Origin: Tolypothrix campylonemoides VB511288
GTDB lineage: Bacteria > Cyanobacteriota > Cyanobacteriia > Cyanobacteriales > Nostocaceae
Direction: 5' to 3'
Assembly: GCA_000828075.3 (NCBI GenBank)
Contig: JXCB02000048.1
Location: 83,726 to 147,725, forward strand
DNA length: 64,000 bases
In this document: positions 1 to 8,459 of the stretch, piece after piece
How the letters are laid out: each line of letters begins with the position of its first letter
How positions within the stretch are numbered: the first letter of the stretch is position 1
Notes under the pieces: model-generated
Told to the model about the DNA's origin: nothing
Seen by the model: only the letters and a program-made list of their open reading frames with translations
Database searches by the model: none
Made by a program: the position numbers and the translations under genes

Positions 1-2
1 TT

Positions 3-455
3 ATGGGAGGGTTACGTTATCATGACAAAAAAAGAATCAACTTTGTCATTCAAAAAGGAAATGCAGATGTCTTTTATGAACAGATAAGAGCCTTGAATAA
101 TTTTCTGTTACAAGAATGGATAGAACAAGGAAAGTCAATGGAACCATTTAAAGATAGCTCGGCGAAAATAGTTATTATTCTAGATAATGCCAGCTTTCAT
201 AAAAGAAAAGATATTTTAGAGAAGATTGAGTCAGAAATGCCAAATATTATTTTAGAGTTTTTACCACCCTATAGTCCAGATTATAACTTAATTGAATTGG
301 TTTGGCATTCAGCAAAAGAATATATAGCCCATAGATTATTCCAGTCAGTAGAACAGCTAGAAAAACTGTTAAATAAATTACTTAATGAAGGAGGTTTAAT
401 TATTAAATGGGAACGCAAGATTAAAAACAAAGGTAATTCTGTTTATTCAATTTAG
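3..455 (+). CDS. IS630-family transposase, C-terminal part (gene starts before the window)
   Basis: The protein is the second half of a DDE transposase. It has an Asp in IILDNASFHK and the catalytic Glu in PPYSPDYNLIELVW, which together are the usual DD(E/D) signature of IS630/Tc1-like elements. The N-terminal HTH and the first catalytic Asp must lie upstream, because the reading frame is open to the window edge and the visible Met is internal. The C-terminus is Lys-rich. I see no clear terminal inverted repeat after the stop, so the right boundary of the element is not fixed. It marks the left edge of a region with several other mobile elements. Confidence 0.85.
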   Translation: MGGLRYHDKKRINFVIQKGNADVFYEQIRALNNFLLQEWIEQGKSMEPFKDSSAKIVIILDNASFHKRKDILEKIESEMPNIILEFLPPYSPDYNLIELVWHSAKEYIAHRLFQSVEQLEKLLNKLLNEGGLIIKWERKIKNKGNSVYSI

Positions 456-975
456 CTGCGTAGCAGCTTATACAGTTCTTGGTCGGCTTGTCGCACTACA
501 TAGCTGGGGGCATTTGGTCTAAGGCTACCGCCGACATGATAGTAATCGTAGGTGAATTCTAAAGCTGAGTTCATGGTTACTAGTAAAATGAAAAGTAACT
601 GTGTCAGACTTGTTAGCTAAACTTCACTTGATTTCTCTCAAACTGCGCGTTACTCAGTGTCTCAAAAAAAGTTTTCAGCGCTTCAAGCAGTTCGGAATGT
701 TCTGACATATAATTTAGAGTTCTTCTGGCATAGTAGGTGCAGTCTGCAAAAGTTGTTCTAAGGTTATGTTTCTTTGGCGTAGGTAATAAAAAGCGAGATT
801 GAGCAACTGAGAATGTTCCCGCTAGCATTACCTACAATTGTTCTGGTTCTAAGTCAGCTGACCGCTTCAACCCATACTTTTTTGCCAACTGATGCACTCC
901 GTACCCCTTGAAGCACCACAATATAACGAGCACTGTCACAACCGCGCTCATTCCAAAAAAGGTGTGAGAAAAAGC
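456..975. other. Intergenic stretch with only doubtful ORFs
   Basis: No gene is supported here. A 71-residue minus-strand frame (613-828) has no family signature that I recognise and no clear ribosome-binding site. Just upstream of it on the same strand another open frame contains RGCDSARYIVVLQG, so this may be decayed coding sequence. The stretch should also contain the right end of the IS630 element. Confidence 0.4.
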
Positions 976-1371
976 TTAACTCAAAGATTCAATTAATTTC
1001 ACCACTCGTTCCTTCACTTCATCGCGAACGCGGCGAAAAGTTTCTATACCGTGCCCTTCTGGGTCATCAAGTTGCCAATCTTCAAACACATCCCTTAGTA
1101 CCCATTCTTCTGGCAAGTTAACTCCACAGCCACAAAGAGAAATTACTGCATTGTAATCAAGAGCCTTGAAATCACTTAAAGGCTTAGAAGTCTGATGAGT
1201 AATGTCAATGCCAATTTCAGACATGACTTGAGTGGTAATAGGGTCTACCTCACTTGCTGCCAATCCCGAACTGGTTACGCCAATTTTACCTTCTCCCAAA
1301 GTACGAGCAAATCCCTCTGCCATTTGCGAACGGCGGGAATTCTTCTTGCAAACAAACATGACACGTTTCAT
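976..1371 (-). CDS. arsC: Arsenate reductase, low-molecular-weight phosphatase type (ArsC)
   Basis: Reduces arsenate to arsenite in the cytoplasm so that an efflux pump can export it. The start is the Met of MKRVMFVCKKNSRRSQ; an upstream in-frame Met adds 43 residues of non-homologous sequence. This gives 131 aa, the family length. The phosphatase loop is Cys8-X5-Arg14, and Cys80 and Cys82 sit in LCGCGVNLP, matching the catalytic Cys triad of the Synechocystis-type enzyme, which uses glutathione/glutaredoxin. Position 13, which I recall as Cys in the Synechocystis protein, is Arg here. The gene stands alone, 7 kb from the arsR-acr3 operon, but the two presumably act in one pathway. Confidence 0.93.
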   Translation of the reverse strand: MKRVMFVCKKNSRRSQMAEGFARTLGEGKIGVTSSGLAASEVDPITTQVMSEIGIDITHQTSKPLSDFKALDYNAVISLCGCGVNLPEEWVLRDVFEDWQLDDPEGHGIETFRRVRDEVKERVVKLIESLS

Positions 1372-1811
1372 AAGCGTTTCCTCAGTATTAAATATTAAAA
1401 GAATCCGTTGGAAAGTTGCTTTGACATCAGCACAGCTAGTTACACTTCCAAGATGGACGCAACCAAATAAATTAAAGTGATGCTGCCAAGTTCCTCGCAA
1501 TAAAATAAAAGGCGATAGTAGTAGAACTGAGGTCGTGATTGCCTCTCCTACAGGGGAAACAGATTTCCACAGGCTATTCTAGAAACTGCTTTCATGCCTA
1601 TTTCAACCACCAGATAATTATATTATTTCAATAAAAATTGATATGTCAAGCACTGCTTAGTGCCTTTCTTAATGTATGGTCGCAATTTTGAATACATACC
1701 ATAAACAACATACAACCTTTCGGTATAAGTGTTCCCCTTAGTAGAGACGCCCATTGCTGCGTAGGGCAGGTTTTTTGTCCAAATTTGCCTAAGTCTGTGA
1801 CATATAACCCC
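1372..1811. other. Intergenic region between divergent arsC and the thioredoxin-like gene
   Basis: Holds the arsC promoter on the minus strand and the leader of the downstream operon on the plus strand. The open frames here (for example 1646-1858 minus) have no recognisable protein signature. Confidence 0.4.
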
Positions 1812-1843
1812 TTGACTTTGAAGTCAGGTATAAGGTTTAGGCT
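1812..1843 (+). promoter_or_regulatory. MerR-type promoter/operator
   Basis: A -35 box TTGACT (1812-1817) and a -10-like TAGGCT (1838-1843) are 20 bp apart, longer than the normal 17 bp. The perfect dyad GACTT-TG-AAGTC overlaps the -35 and start of the spacer. Overlong spacers with a dyad are characteristic of MerR-activated promoters. It lies 30 bp upstream of the thioredoxin-like gene that precedes a MerR gene, so autoregulation is likely. Confidence 0.6.
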
Positions 1844-1873
1844 AGTTTTACAGTTCAAAAGGAGAAGTCAAAA

Positions 1874-2149
1874 ATGTCCAAGCGTCTAGTTGAAGTTTTC
1901 ACCGCAGGATGTCCTTTGTGCGATGAAACCGTTAAGGTGGTTAGGGAGCTAGCCTGCGAGAATTGCGACGTGCAAGTCTACGATCTGCGCTTTGGATGTG
2001 CCACGAATATATGTCGCGAGAAAGTGGCACAGTATGGCATCCATCGCGTTCCGGCTGTCGTCGTGGATGGCAAACTCGCTGGCTGTTGCCAGAACCAGCA
2101 GCCAGTGTCCCGCGAAGCACTCGTCGCTGCTGGTATTGGACAAGGATAA
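1874..2149 (+). CDS. Thioredoxin/glutaredoxin-fold small protein with CPLC motif
   Basis: A 91-aa protein with the redox motif Cys-Pro-Leu-Cys at residues 14-17 and a cis-Pro segment RVPAVVVDG near residue 60, the thioredoxin-fold layout. Extra Cys residues (in ACENC, GCATNIC and GCC) suggest metal or thiol chemistry beyond simple disulfide exchange. It has no signal peptide, so it acts in the cytoplasm. The stop lies 51 nt before a MerR gene and both sit behind a MerR-type promoter, implying a metal or thiol-stress role, possibly mercury or arsenic. Hand-counted GC over 1921-2160 is about 55%, visibly above the neighbours, which suggests recent transfer. The exact substrate cannot be told. 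Confidence 0.75.
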   Translation: MSKRLVEVFTAGCPLCDETVKVVRELACENCDVQVYDLRFGCATNICREKVAQYGIHRVPAVVVDGKLAGCCQNQQPVSREALVAAGIGQG

Positions 2150-2200
2150 AGTACGTGTGGGTCGAGGTAGAACCCCGACCCATCGGCTCAAGGAGATGGC

Positions 2201-2638
2201 ATGAAAACGAAAGAGGTTTTATTTATAGGCGAGTTAAGCCAGCGAGTGGATCTGCCCACTCAAACAATCCGTTATTACGAACGTTTGGGTTTACTCAACC
2301 AGCCCAAGCGAACAGAGTCAAAATACCGCATTTATTCAAAAGAGGATGAGGAGCGCCTGCGGTTTATTCAGAAAGCTAAGCGCTTCGGACTATCCCTGGA
2401 GGAAATCAAAAAGCTGATTGACATCAGCGCCCTTGGTGCTTTCCCCTGTGTAAACCTCAAGGCAATGGTGAAGCAGCATATCGATGAATTGGAGCGCCGT
2501 ATTCAGGAATTAACAGCGTTCCAACAGGAATTGCTCAGCCGATACGAGCAGATTGAGGCTTTGCTGCCAGATTCAACCGCTGTACTAAATGATGCCATCT
2601 ATAACGGCAAAATCTGTGGATTAATTGAGCGGGAGTAA
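2201..2638 (+). CDS. MerR-family metal/thiol-responsive regulator
   Basis: A 145-aa MerR protein. The winged HTH is at residues 8-75 (IGELSQRVDLPTQTIRYYER), followed by the dimerisation helix at about 80-120 and a short effector region. Cys in FPCVNLK lies at the position of the metal-binding Cys of MerR/ZntR-type sensors, and a second Cys sits in GKICGLIE near the C-terminus. This layout resembles heavy-metal rather than drug sensors, but the metal cannot be assigned. It is the second gene of the operon with the thioredoxin-like protein and probably activates the promoter at 1812-1843. Confidence 0.85.
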   Translation: MKTKEVLFIGELSQRVDLPTQTIRYYERLGLLNQPKRTESKYRIYSKEDEERLRFIQKAKRFGLSLEEIKKLIDISALGAFPCVNLKAMVKQHIDELERRIQELTAFQQELLSRYEQIEALLPDSTAVLNDAIYNGKICGLIERE

Positions 2639-3063
2639 AGCACTATCTATAAGGCTTACCCAGTTGGCAAAACTTTAATCCCTAACTTTAATCAAGGCAT
2701 TACAGTAACATAGCTGTCACTAGCCGCCATCTAACAAAAAAGTTGGTTTGGGAGGCTAACTTCATGGTGATTTTTCTCAAATTCATCTGTACTACTGGGT
2801 GGCGGTTGCCCAAGGAGCACTGGCGGAGCCAATCGCACTGTGCCAGTTGCGTAACTCCTGCTAAGGAATCTGCAACTAAGTCCAAAAGTATTTCTCTTGC
2901 TGAGACAGGGTTGAACTAAGAACACTTGCTGCTAGTAAGCAAGCACTTTTACAGTATGTAAGCTATGCTTGCCAAAAATCGCCAATTTCCTGTATCAGTA
3001 TAAATAAGTGACTTGCAGCAACTGCTCGCTCACCGTTTAGTCCCAAAGAATACTTTAAGAAGG
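2639..3063. other. Intergenic region upstream of modA
   Basis: About 425 bp without a convincing gene. It presumably carries the modABC promoter. I see no clear dyad that I could call a molybdate operator, and no RNA motif. Confidence 0.35.
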
Positions 3064-3873
3064 ATGCAAAGACGATATTTTTTATTGTCTGGTTTTGTAG
3101 CGCTTGTAGTCGCAGTCTCTGGGTTCTTCCACCTATCTACGTCACTAGCTGTCGAGAGGCTACTGGCTCAGAACCCAGTAACGGTAACTGTTTCTGCAGC
3201 TGCCGATCTCAATTACGTCTTCAAAGAAATCGGAGCTTTGTGGGAGAAAGAGACAGGAAACAAAGTCACATTCAATTTCGGCTCCACAGGTCAACTAGCT
3301 CAACAGATTGAACGAGGCGCACCAGTAGATTTGTTTGCCGCCGCTAATAAGTCATTTATTGAAGACCTTGACAAAAAGGGATTAGTGGTATCCAGTACCA
3401 AAGCTCTCTACGGTCGTGGTCGTATAACCTTGTGGACGCGACAGGACAGCAAACTCAACCTCAAAGACATCAAAGATTTAACCAAACCAGAAGTCAAGAG
3501 AGTGGCGATCGCCAATCCAGATCATGCTCCCTATGGCATCGCAGCAAGGGAAGCGATGCAGTCAGCAGGTGTATGGGATGCAATCAAACCAAAGCTGGTG
3601 CTGGGAGAAAACATCCGCCAAACCCAACAGTATGCTGAAAGTGGTAACGTAGATGCAGCCATCGTCGCCTTGTCCTTAAGCGTTAACAAACCGGGAAAAT
3701 GGGAAATCATTCCTGAGAACTTACACAAGCCAATTGACCAAATGTTGGCTGTCGTCAAGAAAAGCCGCAATCAGGCACAAGCCGAACAGTTTGCCAAATT
3801 CATTAATGGAGCAAAGGGTAGACCGTTAATGAAGAAATATGGTTTTGTTCTGCCTGGGGAGGAACCGAGTTAA
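3064..3873 (+). CDS. modA: Molybdate ABC transporter, periplasmic binding protein
   Basis: Captures molybdate or tungstate in the periplasm and passes it to ModB. I take the ATG giving MQRRYFLLSGFVALVV, a short basic N-terminus followed by a hydrophobic signal segment; a TTG 51 nt upstream also lies in frame. The mature part begins near VTVSAAADLNYVFKEI, and family features follow: GSTGQLAQQIERGAPVDLF, GRGRITLW, ANPDHAPYG and a C-terminal AKFINGAKGRPLMKKYGF. About 269 aa, normal for ModA. The stop overlaps the modB start as TAATG, so translation is coupled. Confidence 0.93.
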   Translation: MQRRYFLLSGFVALVVAVSGFFHLSTSLAVERLLAQNPVTVTVSAAADLNYVFKEIGALWEKETGNKVTFNFGSTGQLAQQIERGAPVDLFAAANKSFIEDLDKKGLVVSSTKALYGRGRITLWTRQDSKLNLKDIKDLTKPEVKRVAIANPDHAPYGIAAREAMQSAGVWDAIKPKLVLGENIRQTQQYAESGNVDAAIVALSLSVNKPGKWEIIPENLHKPIDQMLAVVKKSRNQAQAEQFAKFINGAKGRPLMKKYGFVLPGEEPS

Positions 3874-4574
3874 TGGACTGGTTTCCTTATATCCTGTCAT
3901 TGCAAGTAACGGCATTAGCTACAGTGTTGCTGTTAATTTTTGGACTCGGACTAGCAATTTTTCTAGCTCGTGTCCGTTTTCCTGGAGAGCTAATAATATC
4001 TACACTGCTAAACTTGCCTTTGGTACTACCTCCCAGCGTCATTGGTTTCTATTTGTTGTTAGCTTTAGGTCGAGGTAGTCCGATATTGGAATGGTTTGGG
4101 ATAGATATTTTATTCACTTGGCAGGCGGCAGCGATCGCTTCGGCAGTCGTCGCGTTACCCCTCATTGTGGAAGCAGCTAGAGCAGCAATTGTGGATGTCA
4201 ATTCCGAACTGGAAGCGGCAGCACGCACTCTCGGTGACTCGGAAATAGAGGTGCTGTGGCGAGTGACGCTGCCGTTAGCTCGTTCGGGGATTTTAGCAGG
4301 ATTTATCTTAGCTGTTGCCAGAGCTTTAGGCGAATTCGGTGCCACCTTGATGGTTGCTGGGAACATCCCCGGACGCACCCAAACCTTACCGCTTGCCATC
4401 TACGATGCCGTACAAAACCAAGATTACGGCAAAGCGAATTTGATGGTGCTGGTGATGACTTTTTGGGCGTTTCTTCTGCTGTTGTGGGCGCGTGGTCTGG
4501 AACAGCGTAAACGATTGCGTTCTATTGACACAACAATCAAAGTCAAGAATGGAACTTTTAGTAGACATTCATAA
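3873..4574 (+). CDS. modB: Molybdate ABC transporter permease
   Basis: Inner-membrane channel subunit of 233 aa with about five hydrophobic segments. The EAA loop, which contacts the ATPase, is visible at about residues 108-127 (NSELEAAARTLGDSEIEVLW) and is followed by PLARSGILAGFILAVARALGEFGAT, typical ModB/CysT sequence. The start codon overlaps the modA stop, and the last 26 nt overlap the start of modC, so the three genes form a tight operon. Confidence 0.93.
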   Translation: MDWFPYILSLQVTALATVLLLIFGLGLAIFLARVRFPGELIISTLLNLPLVLPPSVIGFYLLLALGRGSPILEWFGIDILFTWQAAAIASAVVALPLIVEAARAAIVDVNSELEAAARTLGDSEIEVLWRVTLPLARSGILAGFILAVARALGEFGATLMVAGNIPGRTQTLPLAIYDAVQNQDYGKANLMVLVMTFWAFLLLLWARGLEQRKRLRSIDTTIKVKNGTFSRHS

Positions 4575-5616
4575 GCAACTTGCTAGCTATCCTTTAGAGG
4601 TCGCATTTAACCTAGAGGGTCAGGTGCTAGGAATATTAGGGGGTTCTGGTTCTGGCAAAAGTATGACCTTGCGTTGTATCGCTGGATTGGAAACTCCTAA
4701 CCGGGGTCGCATTGTTGTAAATGGACGGGTTTTATTTGACTCACTGCAACGAATTAATCTGCCCATTCGTTCGCGCCGCGTTGGTATTGTATTTCAAAAC
4801 TATGCCCTCTTTCCGCATTTAACAGTGGCACAAAATATTACCTACGGGTTACGACATTTATCTAGTGCAGAACGCCAGCGCCGTTTGACAGAACAACTCG
4901 ATAAATTACGGCTTTCAGGATTAGAGAAACGCTATCCTCATTCCTTGTCTGGCGGACAACAGCAGCGGGTAGCTTTAGCAAGAGCTTTAGCAGTGGAACC
5001 AGAAGTGCTTCTATTGGATGAACCGTTTTCGGCTCTCGATACCTACCTGCGACATCAGTTGCAAGAACAACTCATTGAAACACTTAGCACTTATCAGGGG
5101 GTAACGCTGTTTGTTACTCACAACTTAGAAGAAGCTTACGAAATTTGTCAGAATTTGTTGGTCATTTCAGAAGGACAAGCCATCGCTTACGATAACAAGC
5201 AAACTATTTTTGAGCGCCCAGCAACTTACACTGTTGCCCAGCTAACGGGTTGCAAAAACTTCTCAAAGGCAAGAGCCATTTCTTCTACCCAAGTAGAAGC
5301 TATTGACTGGGGCTGTACTCTCAATGTAATCGAGCCAATTCCGAAGTTGCTTGCTTATGTGAGCATTCGCGCCCATCATCTGGGCATTATAACTAATCAA
5401 AACGCTGAAAATGCGTTCCCGTGTTGGCTAGCCGGAATGCGGGAAACACCCCATAGAATGACGCTTTACCTGAGACTGCATCATCCACCGACCCAACTAA
5501 ACGACTATCACTTACAAGCAGAAGTGTTTAAAGAAAAATGGGCAACGCTCAAAGACCGCCCTCTTCCTTGGTATATCAGTTTAGATCCACTTAAGCTGTT
5601 TTTAATGCAGGCATAG
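4549..5616 (+). CDS. modC: Molybdate ABC transporter ATPase
   Basis: Energises molybdate uptake. The ATG inside the end of modB (protein MELLVDIHKQLASYPLE) is the natural start; the longer frame upstream only reads modB out of frame. Of 355 aa, Walker A is GGSGSGKS (about residues 32-39), the ABC signature is LSGGQQQR, Walker B is LLLDEP, and the H-loop is VTHN. The C-terminal 120 residues correspond to a divergent TOBE-type oxyanion domain with SIRAHHLGI. In some cyanobacteria modB and modC are fused; here they overlap but are separate frames. Confidence 0.9.
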   Translation: MELLVDIHKQLASYPLEVAFNLEGQVLGILGGSGSGKSMTLRCIAGLETPNRGRIVVNGRVLFDSLQRINLPIRSRRVGIVFQNYALFPHLTVAQNITYGLRHLSSAERQRRLTEQLDKLRLSGLEKRYPHSLSGGQQQRVALARALAVEPEVLLLDEPFSALDTYLRHQLQEQLIETLSTYQGVTLFVTHNLEEAYEICQNLLVISEGQAIAYDNKQTIFERPATYTVAQLTGCKNFSKARAISSTQVEAIDWGCTLNVIEPIPKLLAYVSIRAHHLGIITNQNAENAFPCWLAGMRETPHRMTLYLRLHHPPTQLNDYHLQAEVFKEKWATLKDRPLPWYISLDPLKLFLMQA

Positions 5617-5721
5617 CGTCTCACTTCCGTGCGACGTTTACGGAGCAATTCTTTCTCAGTGTTTAATTAAACATAGATATGTCTTGACCAGCCAGCAGCC
5701 AATTTTCCTAAAATTTAGATC

Positions 5722-6876
5722 ATGAAACAGGAAGTTCTTCGCAGCAGTCTTAAGCAAATTAGAACCCGTTTGGGGATGAGCCAGCAGGATTTGGCTTCTT
5801 TAGCTGGTGTTACCCGTCAGACTATTGGGGGTGTGGAGTCGGGACAATATGCCCCATCAACCACTATTGCCCTGCGTTTGGCGAAAGCTCTTGGCTGTCA
5901 CGTAGAAGATTTGTTCTGGCTAGAGGAAGATTTACCTGAAATTGAAGCCATACCTGCCCAAAACTTACCAGTAGGTGAGGGCTTGCGAGTCAGCTTGGCA
6001 CGAATAGGAGGGCAATGGGTGGCTCATCCCCTTATTGGTAAAGATGCCTTTCGTACCGAAATGATTCCCGCTGATGGCGCGGGAAATCTTTTGCCTGATA
6101 TGGATACGGTTCTGGTCAAGCTTCTAGAGGAGCCAGAAAAGTTGCTGCACACAGCAGTTCTAGCTGGTTGTTCACCTGCACTGTCTCTATGGGTAAGAGC
6201 CGCCGAGCGCTGGCATCCAGAACTGCGGGTACACCTCACTTTTGCTAACAGCATGACCGCCTTGCAACGCCTGTGCCGGGGTGAGGTTCACATCGCTGGA
6301 ATGCATTTGTACTGCCCACAAACTCAAGAGCATAATACTCCTTTCGTGCAACGTGCCTTAGTTGGTAAAGCAGCAGTTCTGATTAATCTTGGTGTTTGGG
6401 AAGAAGGACTTTTAGTACAGCAAAGTAACCCCAAGAGATTAAAAACTATTGCTGACTTAGCACAAAGCAGAGTGACCATAGTTAACCGCGAACAAGGATC
6501 TGGCAGCCGTGAATTATTAGGAATGTTACTTCAGAAAGAGAACATTCCTTATGAAGCAATACAGGGATTTGACTCTATTGTCAACGGACACCAGGAAGTT
6601 GCTTTAGCAGTCGCAACCGGAAAAGCAGATACGGGAGTGAGTACGGCATCTGTAGCAGCCGCTTTTGGACTGGAATTTATCCCCCTGCATCGGTCACGAT
6701 ACGACTTGGTACTTCTCAAGCAGTATTTGGAAGAAGCACCTGTCCAACAATTGCTCGGCACTTTAGGACATCGGCAAGTTATTTCACAGCTACAAGCGCT
6801 CGGTGGTTATGACACCAGCTTAACTGGCGAAGTTGTAGCAACCGTTGAGGCAAGTCATAACGGTCGGCACAATTAA
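5722..6876 (+). CDS. XRE-type HTH regulator fused to a periplasmic-binding-protein-fold domain
   Basis: A one-component regulator of 384 aa. Residues about 5-60 form an XRE/Cro HTH (LGMSQQDLASLAGVTRQTIG). A linker follows, then from about residue 140 a type-2 binding-protein fold (AVLAGCSPALSLW, NREQGSGSRELL, GKADTGVSTASVAAAFGLEF), the domain that in related proteins senses molybdate-like ligands. Its place just downstream of modABC suggests that it senses molybdate or a Mo cofactor precursor and controls the operon. The ligand assignment is inference. An MFS gene follows 16 nt later and is probably co-transcribed. Confidence 0.8.
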   Translation: MKQEVLRSSLKQIRTRLGMSQQDLASLAGVTRQTIGGVESGQYAPSTTIALRLAKALGCHVEDLFWLEEDLPEIEAIPAQNLPVGEGLRVSLARIGGQWVAHPLIGKDAFRTEMIPADGAGNLLPDMDTVLVKLLEEPEKLLHTAVLAGCSPALSLWVRAAERWHPELRVHLTFANSMTALQRLCRGEVHIAGMHLYCPQTQEHNTPFVQRALVGKAAVLINLGVWEEGLLVQQSNPKRLKTIADLAQSRVTIVNREQGSGSRELLGMLLQKENIPYEAIQGFDSIVNGHQEVALAVATGKADTGVSTASVAAAFGLEFIPLHRSRYDLVLLKQYLEEAPVQQLLGTLGHRQVISQLQALGGYDTSLTGEVVATVEASHNGRHN

Positions 6877-6892
6877 CAAGATATATTGAACT

Positions 6893-8062
6893 ATGACACA
6901 GGGTACATCAAAATCTGCTCTCAAATTTGTTGTAATGCTAGGCATCGTTAGCCTTTGTGCGGATGCCACCTACGAGGGAGCGCGGAGTATTACAGGAGCT
7001 TACTTGGGAGTTTTGGGAGCTAGCGGCTTTGTAGTTGGACTGGTAGCAGGTTTAGGGGAATTAATTGGTTATTGTTTCCGCCTTGTTATTGGGTATCTCA
7101 GCGACCAAACCCGAAAGTATTGGGGAATTACCACCATTGGTTATGCTCTTAATACCGCAGTTGTGCCGCTTTTAGCCTTGGCAGGAAGTTGGCAAGTTGC
7201 AGCAGGGCTGATGATTGCAGAACGTACAGGAAAAGCGATTCGCACTCCCCCACGAGATGTCCTGCTGTCCCATGCAGCTTTAAGATTGGGTGGAGGCTTT
7301 GGTTTTGGACTGCATGAAGCTCTCGACCAAATCGGTGCTGTGATGGGACCACTGGCTGTTGCAGCAGTGGTTTATTTCCAAGGTGGATATCGGGGCGGCT
7401 TTGCGATTTTATTAATTCCTGCTATAGTCGGGCTGATTGTCCTTCTTATAGGGCAAAAGATTTACCCAAACCCTCGTGATTTTGAACCCGAAACTATCAC
7501 CCTTACAGAAAAGGGGCTACCTCGTAAGTTCTGGATTTATTTGGGTGCTGTAGCATTGATTTCCGCAGGTTATGCGGATTTTCCACTCATCGCCTATCAC
7601 TTCCAAACGAGAGCGATCGCTGTTGGGAATACAATTCCCTTGTTATACGCTTTGGCAATGGGAGTCGATGCAATTGCCGCTTTGGTGTTCGGGCGTCTAT
7701 TTGACCGTATTGGCATATCAATTCTTATGGTTGCCGCTTTCCTCTCTTCACTGTTCGCACCGTTGGTCTTTTTAGGCAATATCAATCTTGCTGTGTTGGG
7801 AATGGTGTTGTGGGGTGTAGGGATGGGAGCGCAAGAATCAATTTTAAAAGCAGCCGTTGCTGGAATGGTGCCAATTGAAAAACGTGGATCTGCCTTTGGC
7901 ATATTTAATACAGGCTATGGTTTGTCCTGGTTTTTAGGTAGCGCTTTAATGGGAATTTTGTACGACAAGTCAATCAACACCCTGGTTTTCTTTTCAGTTA
8001 CCATTCAACTTGCTGCTATTCCTATTCTGTTGCTGGTTAACAGGAGAGTGCAAAGATATTAA
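6893..8062 (+). CDS. MFS transporter
   Basis: A 389-aa membrane protein with about 12 hydrophobic segments. The MFS loop motif after TM2 is GYLSDQTRKYWG, and ERTGKAIRTPPRDVLLSHA follows TM4. The second half starts with a repeat of the loop motif, VFGRLFDRIGI. The substrate is unknown. It follows the Mo regulator directly, which suggests an anion or Mo-linked role, but similar MFS genes also occur beside arsenic genes. Immediately after the stop the sequence runs into a truncated minus-strand methyltransferase, so a recombination junction sits at the 3' end. Confidence 0.82.
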   Translation: MTQGTSKSALKFVVMLGIVSLCADATYEGARSITGAYLGVLGASGFVVGLVAGLGELIGYCFRLVIGYLSDQTRKYWGITTIGYALNTAVVPLLALAGSWQVAAGLMIAERTGKAIRTPPRDVLLSHAALRLGGGFGFGLHEALDQIGAVMGPLAVAAVVYFQGGYRGGFAILLIPAIVGLIVLLIGQKIYPNPRDFEPETITLTEKGLPRKFWIYLGAVALISAGYADFPLIAYHFQTRAIAVGNTIPLLYALAMGVDAIAALVFGRLFDRIGISILMVAAFLSSLFAPLVFLGNINLAVLGMVLWGVGMGAQESILKAAVAGMVPIEKRGSAFGIFNTGYGLSWFLGSALMGILYDKSINTLVFFSVTIQLAAIPILLLVNRRVQRY

Positions 8063-8081
8063 CCTTAAAGGACCAGTGCCT

Positions 8082-8221
8082 GAGCCAACATCAGCAACGA
8101 GCGCATTTGGTGTTAGTAGGCAATTTCCCTCAAGTATATCAATGACTGTTTGTGGATTGTATGGTCGGTACTTAATGTAATTCTCAACTCTACTCGAGAA
8201 ACGTTTGGTTGAATCAGTCAT
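8082..8221 (-). pseudogene. Truncated SAM-dependent methyltransferase (N-terminal remnant)
   Basis: The minus-strand frame starts MTDSTKRFSSRVENYIKY and reaches motif I of class I methyltransferases (VADVGSGTG), then homology ends within a few codons where the MFS gene 3' end begins. Only about 46 of an expected 250 or so residues survive. The start codon and N-terminus are intact, so this is a deletion junction rather than gradual decay. Confidence 0.75.
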
Positions 8222-8414
8222 ACGATAAGTTGTCTTGCAACAAAATCAAACATTTGGTTGTTCACAAGAACACATACATATACATCAAAATATACAACTT
8301 TTGAAACCCAAATTTTTATACTGGGTGCCTGCCGAGATACCAGTAAAACGAGACACGTTGTAAACTTTTGTTGCGGAATGTACTTTATTGATTTACGCGC
8401 CTTAGTTAGGTCGA

Positions 8415-8442
8415 GGGGAGGTATTATCCTCCGCCCCTCCCC
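8415..8442. terminator. G/C-rich inverted repeat, possible terminator
   Basis: GGGGAGG (8415-8421) can pair with CCTCCCC (8436-8442), or GGAGG with the nearer CCTCC, just beyond the 3' end of the arsenic operon on the minus strand. There is no strong U-run, so this is tentative. Confidence 0.3.
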
Positions 8443-8459
8443 TACGCAAATCGTTAAAT

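Noticed and set aside
4492-4548. Longer modC start that would fuse it to modB
   Set aside because: The extra residues are modB read out of frame; the internal ATG at 4549 gives a normal ModC N-terminus.
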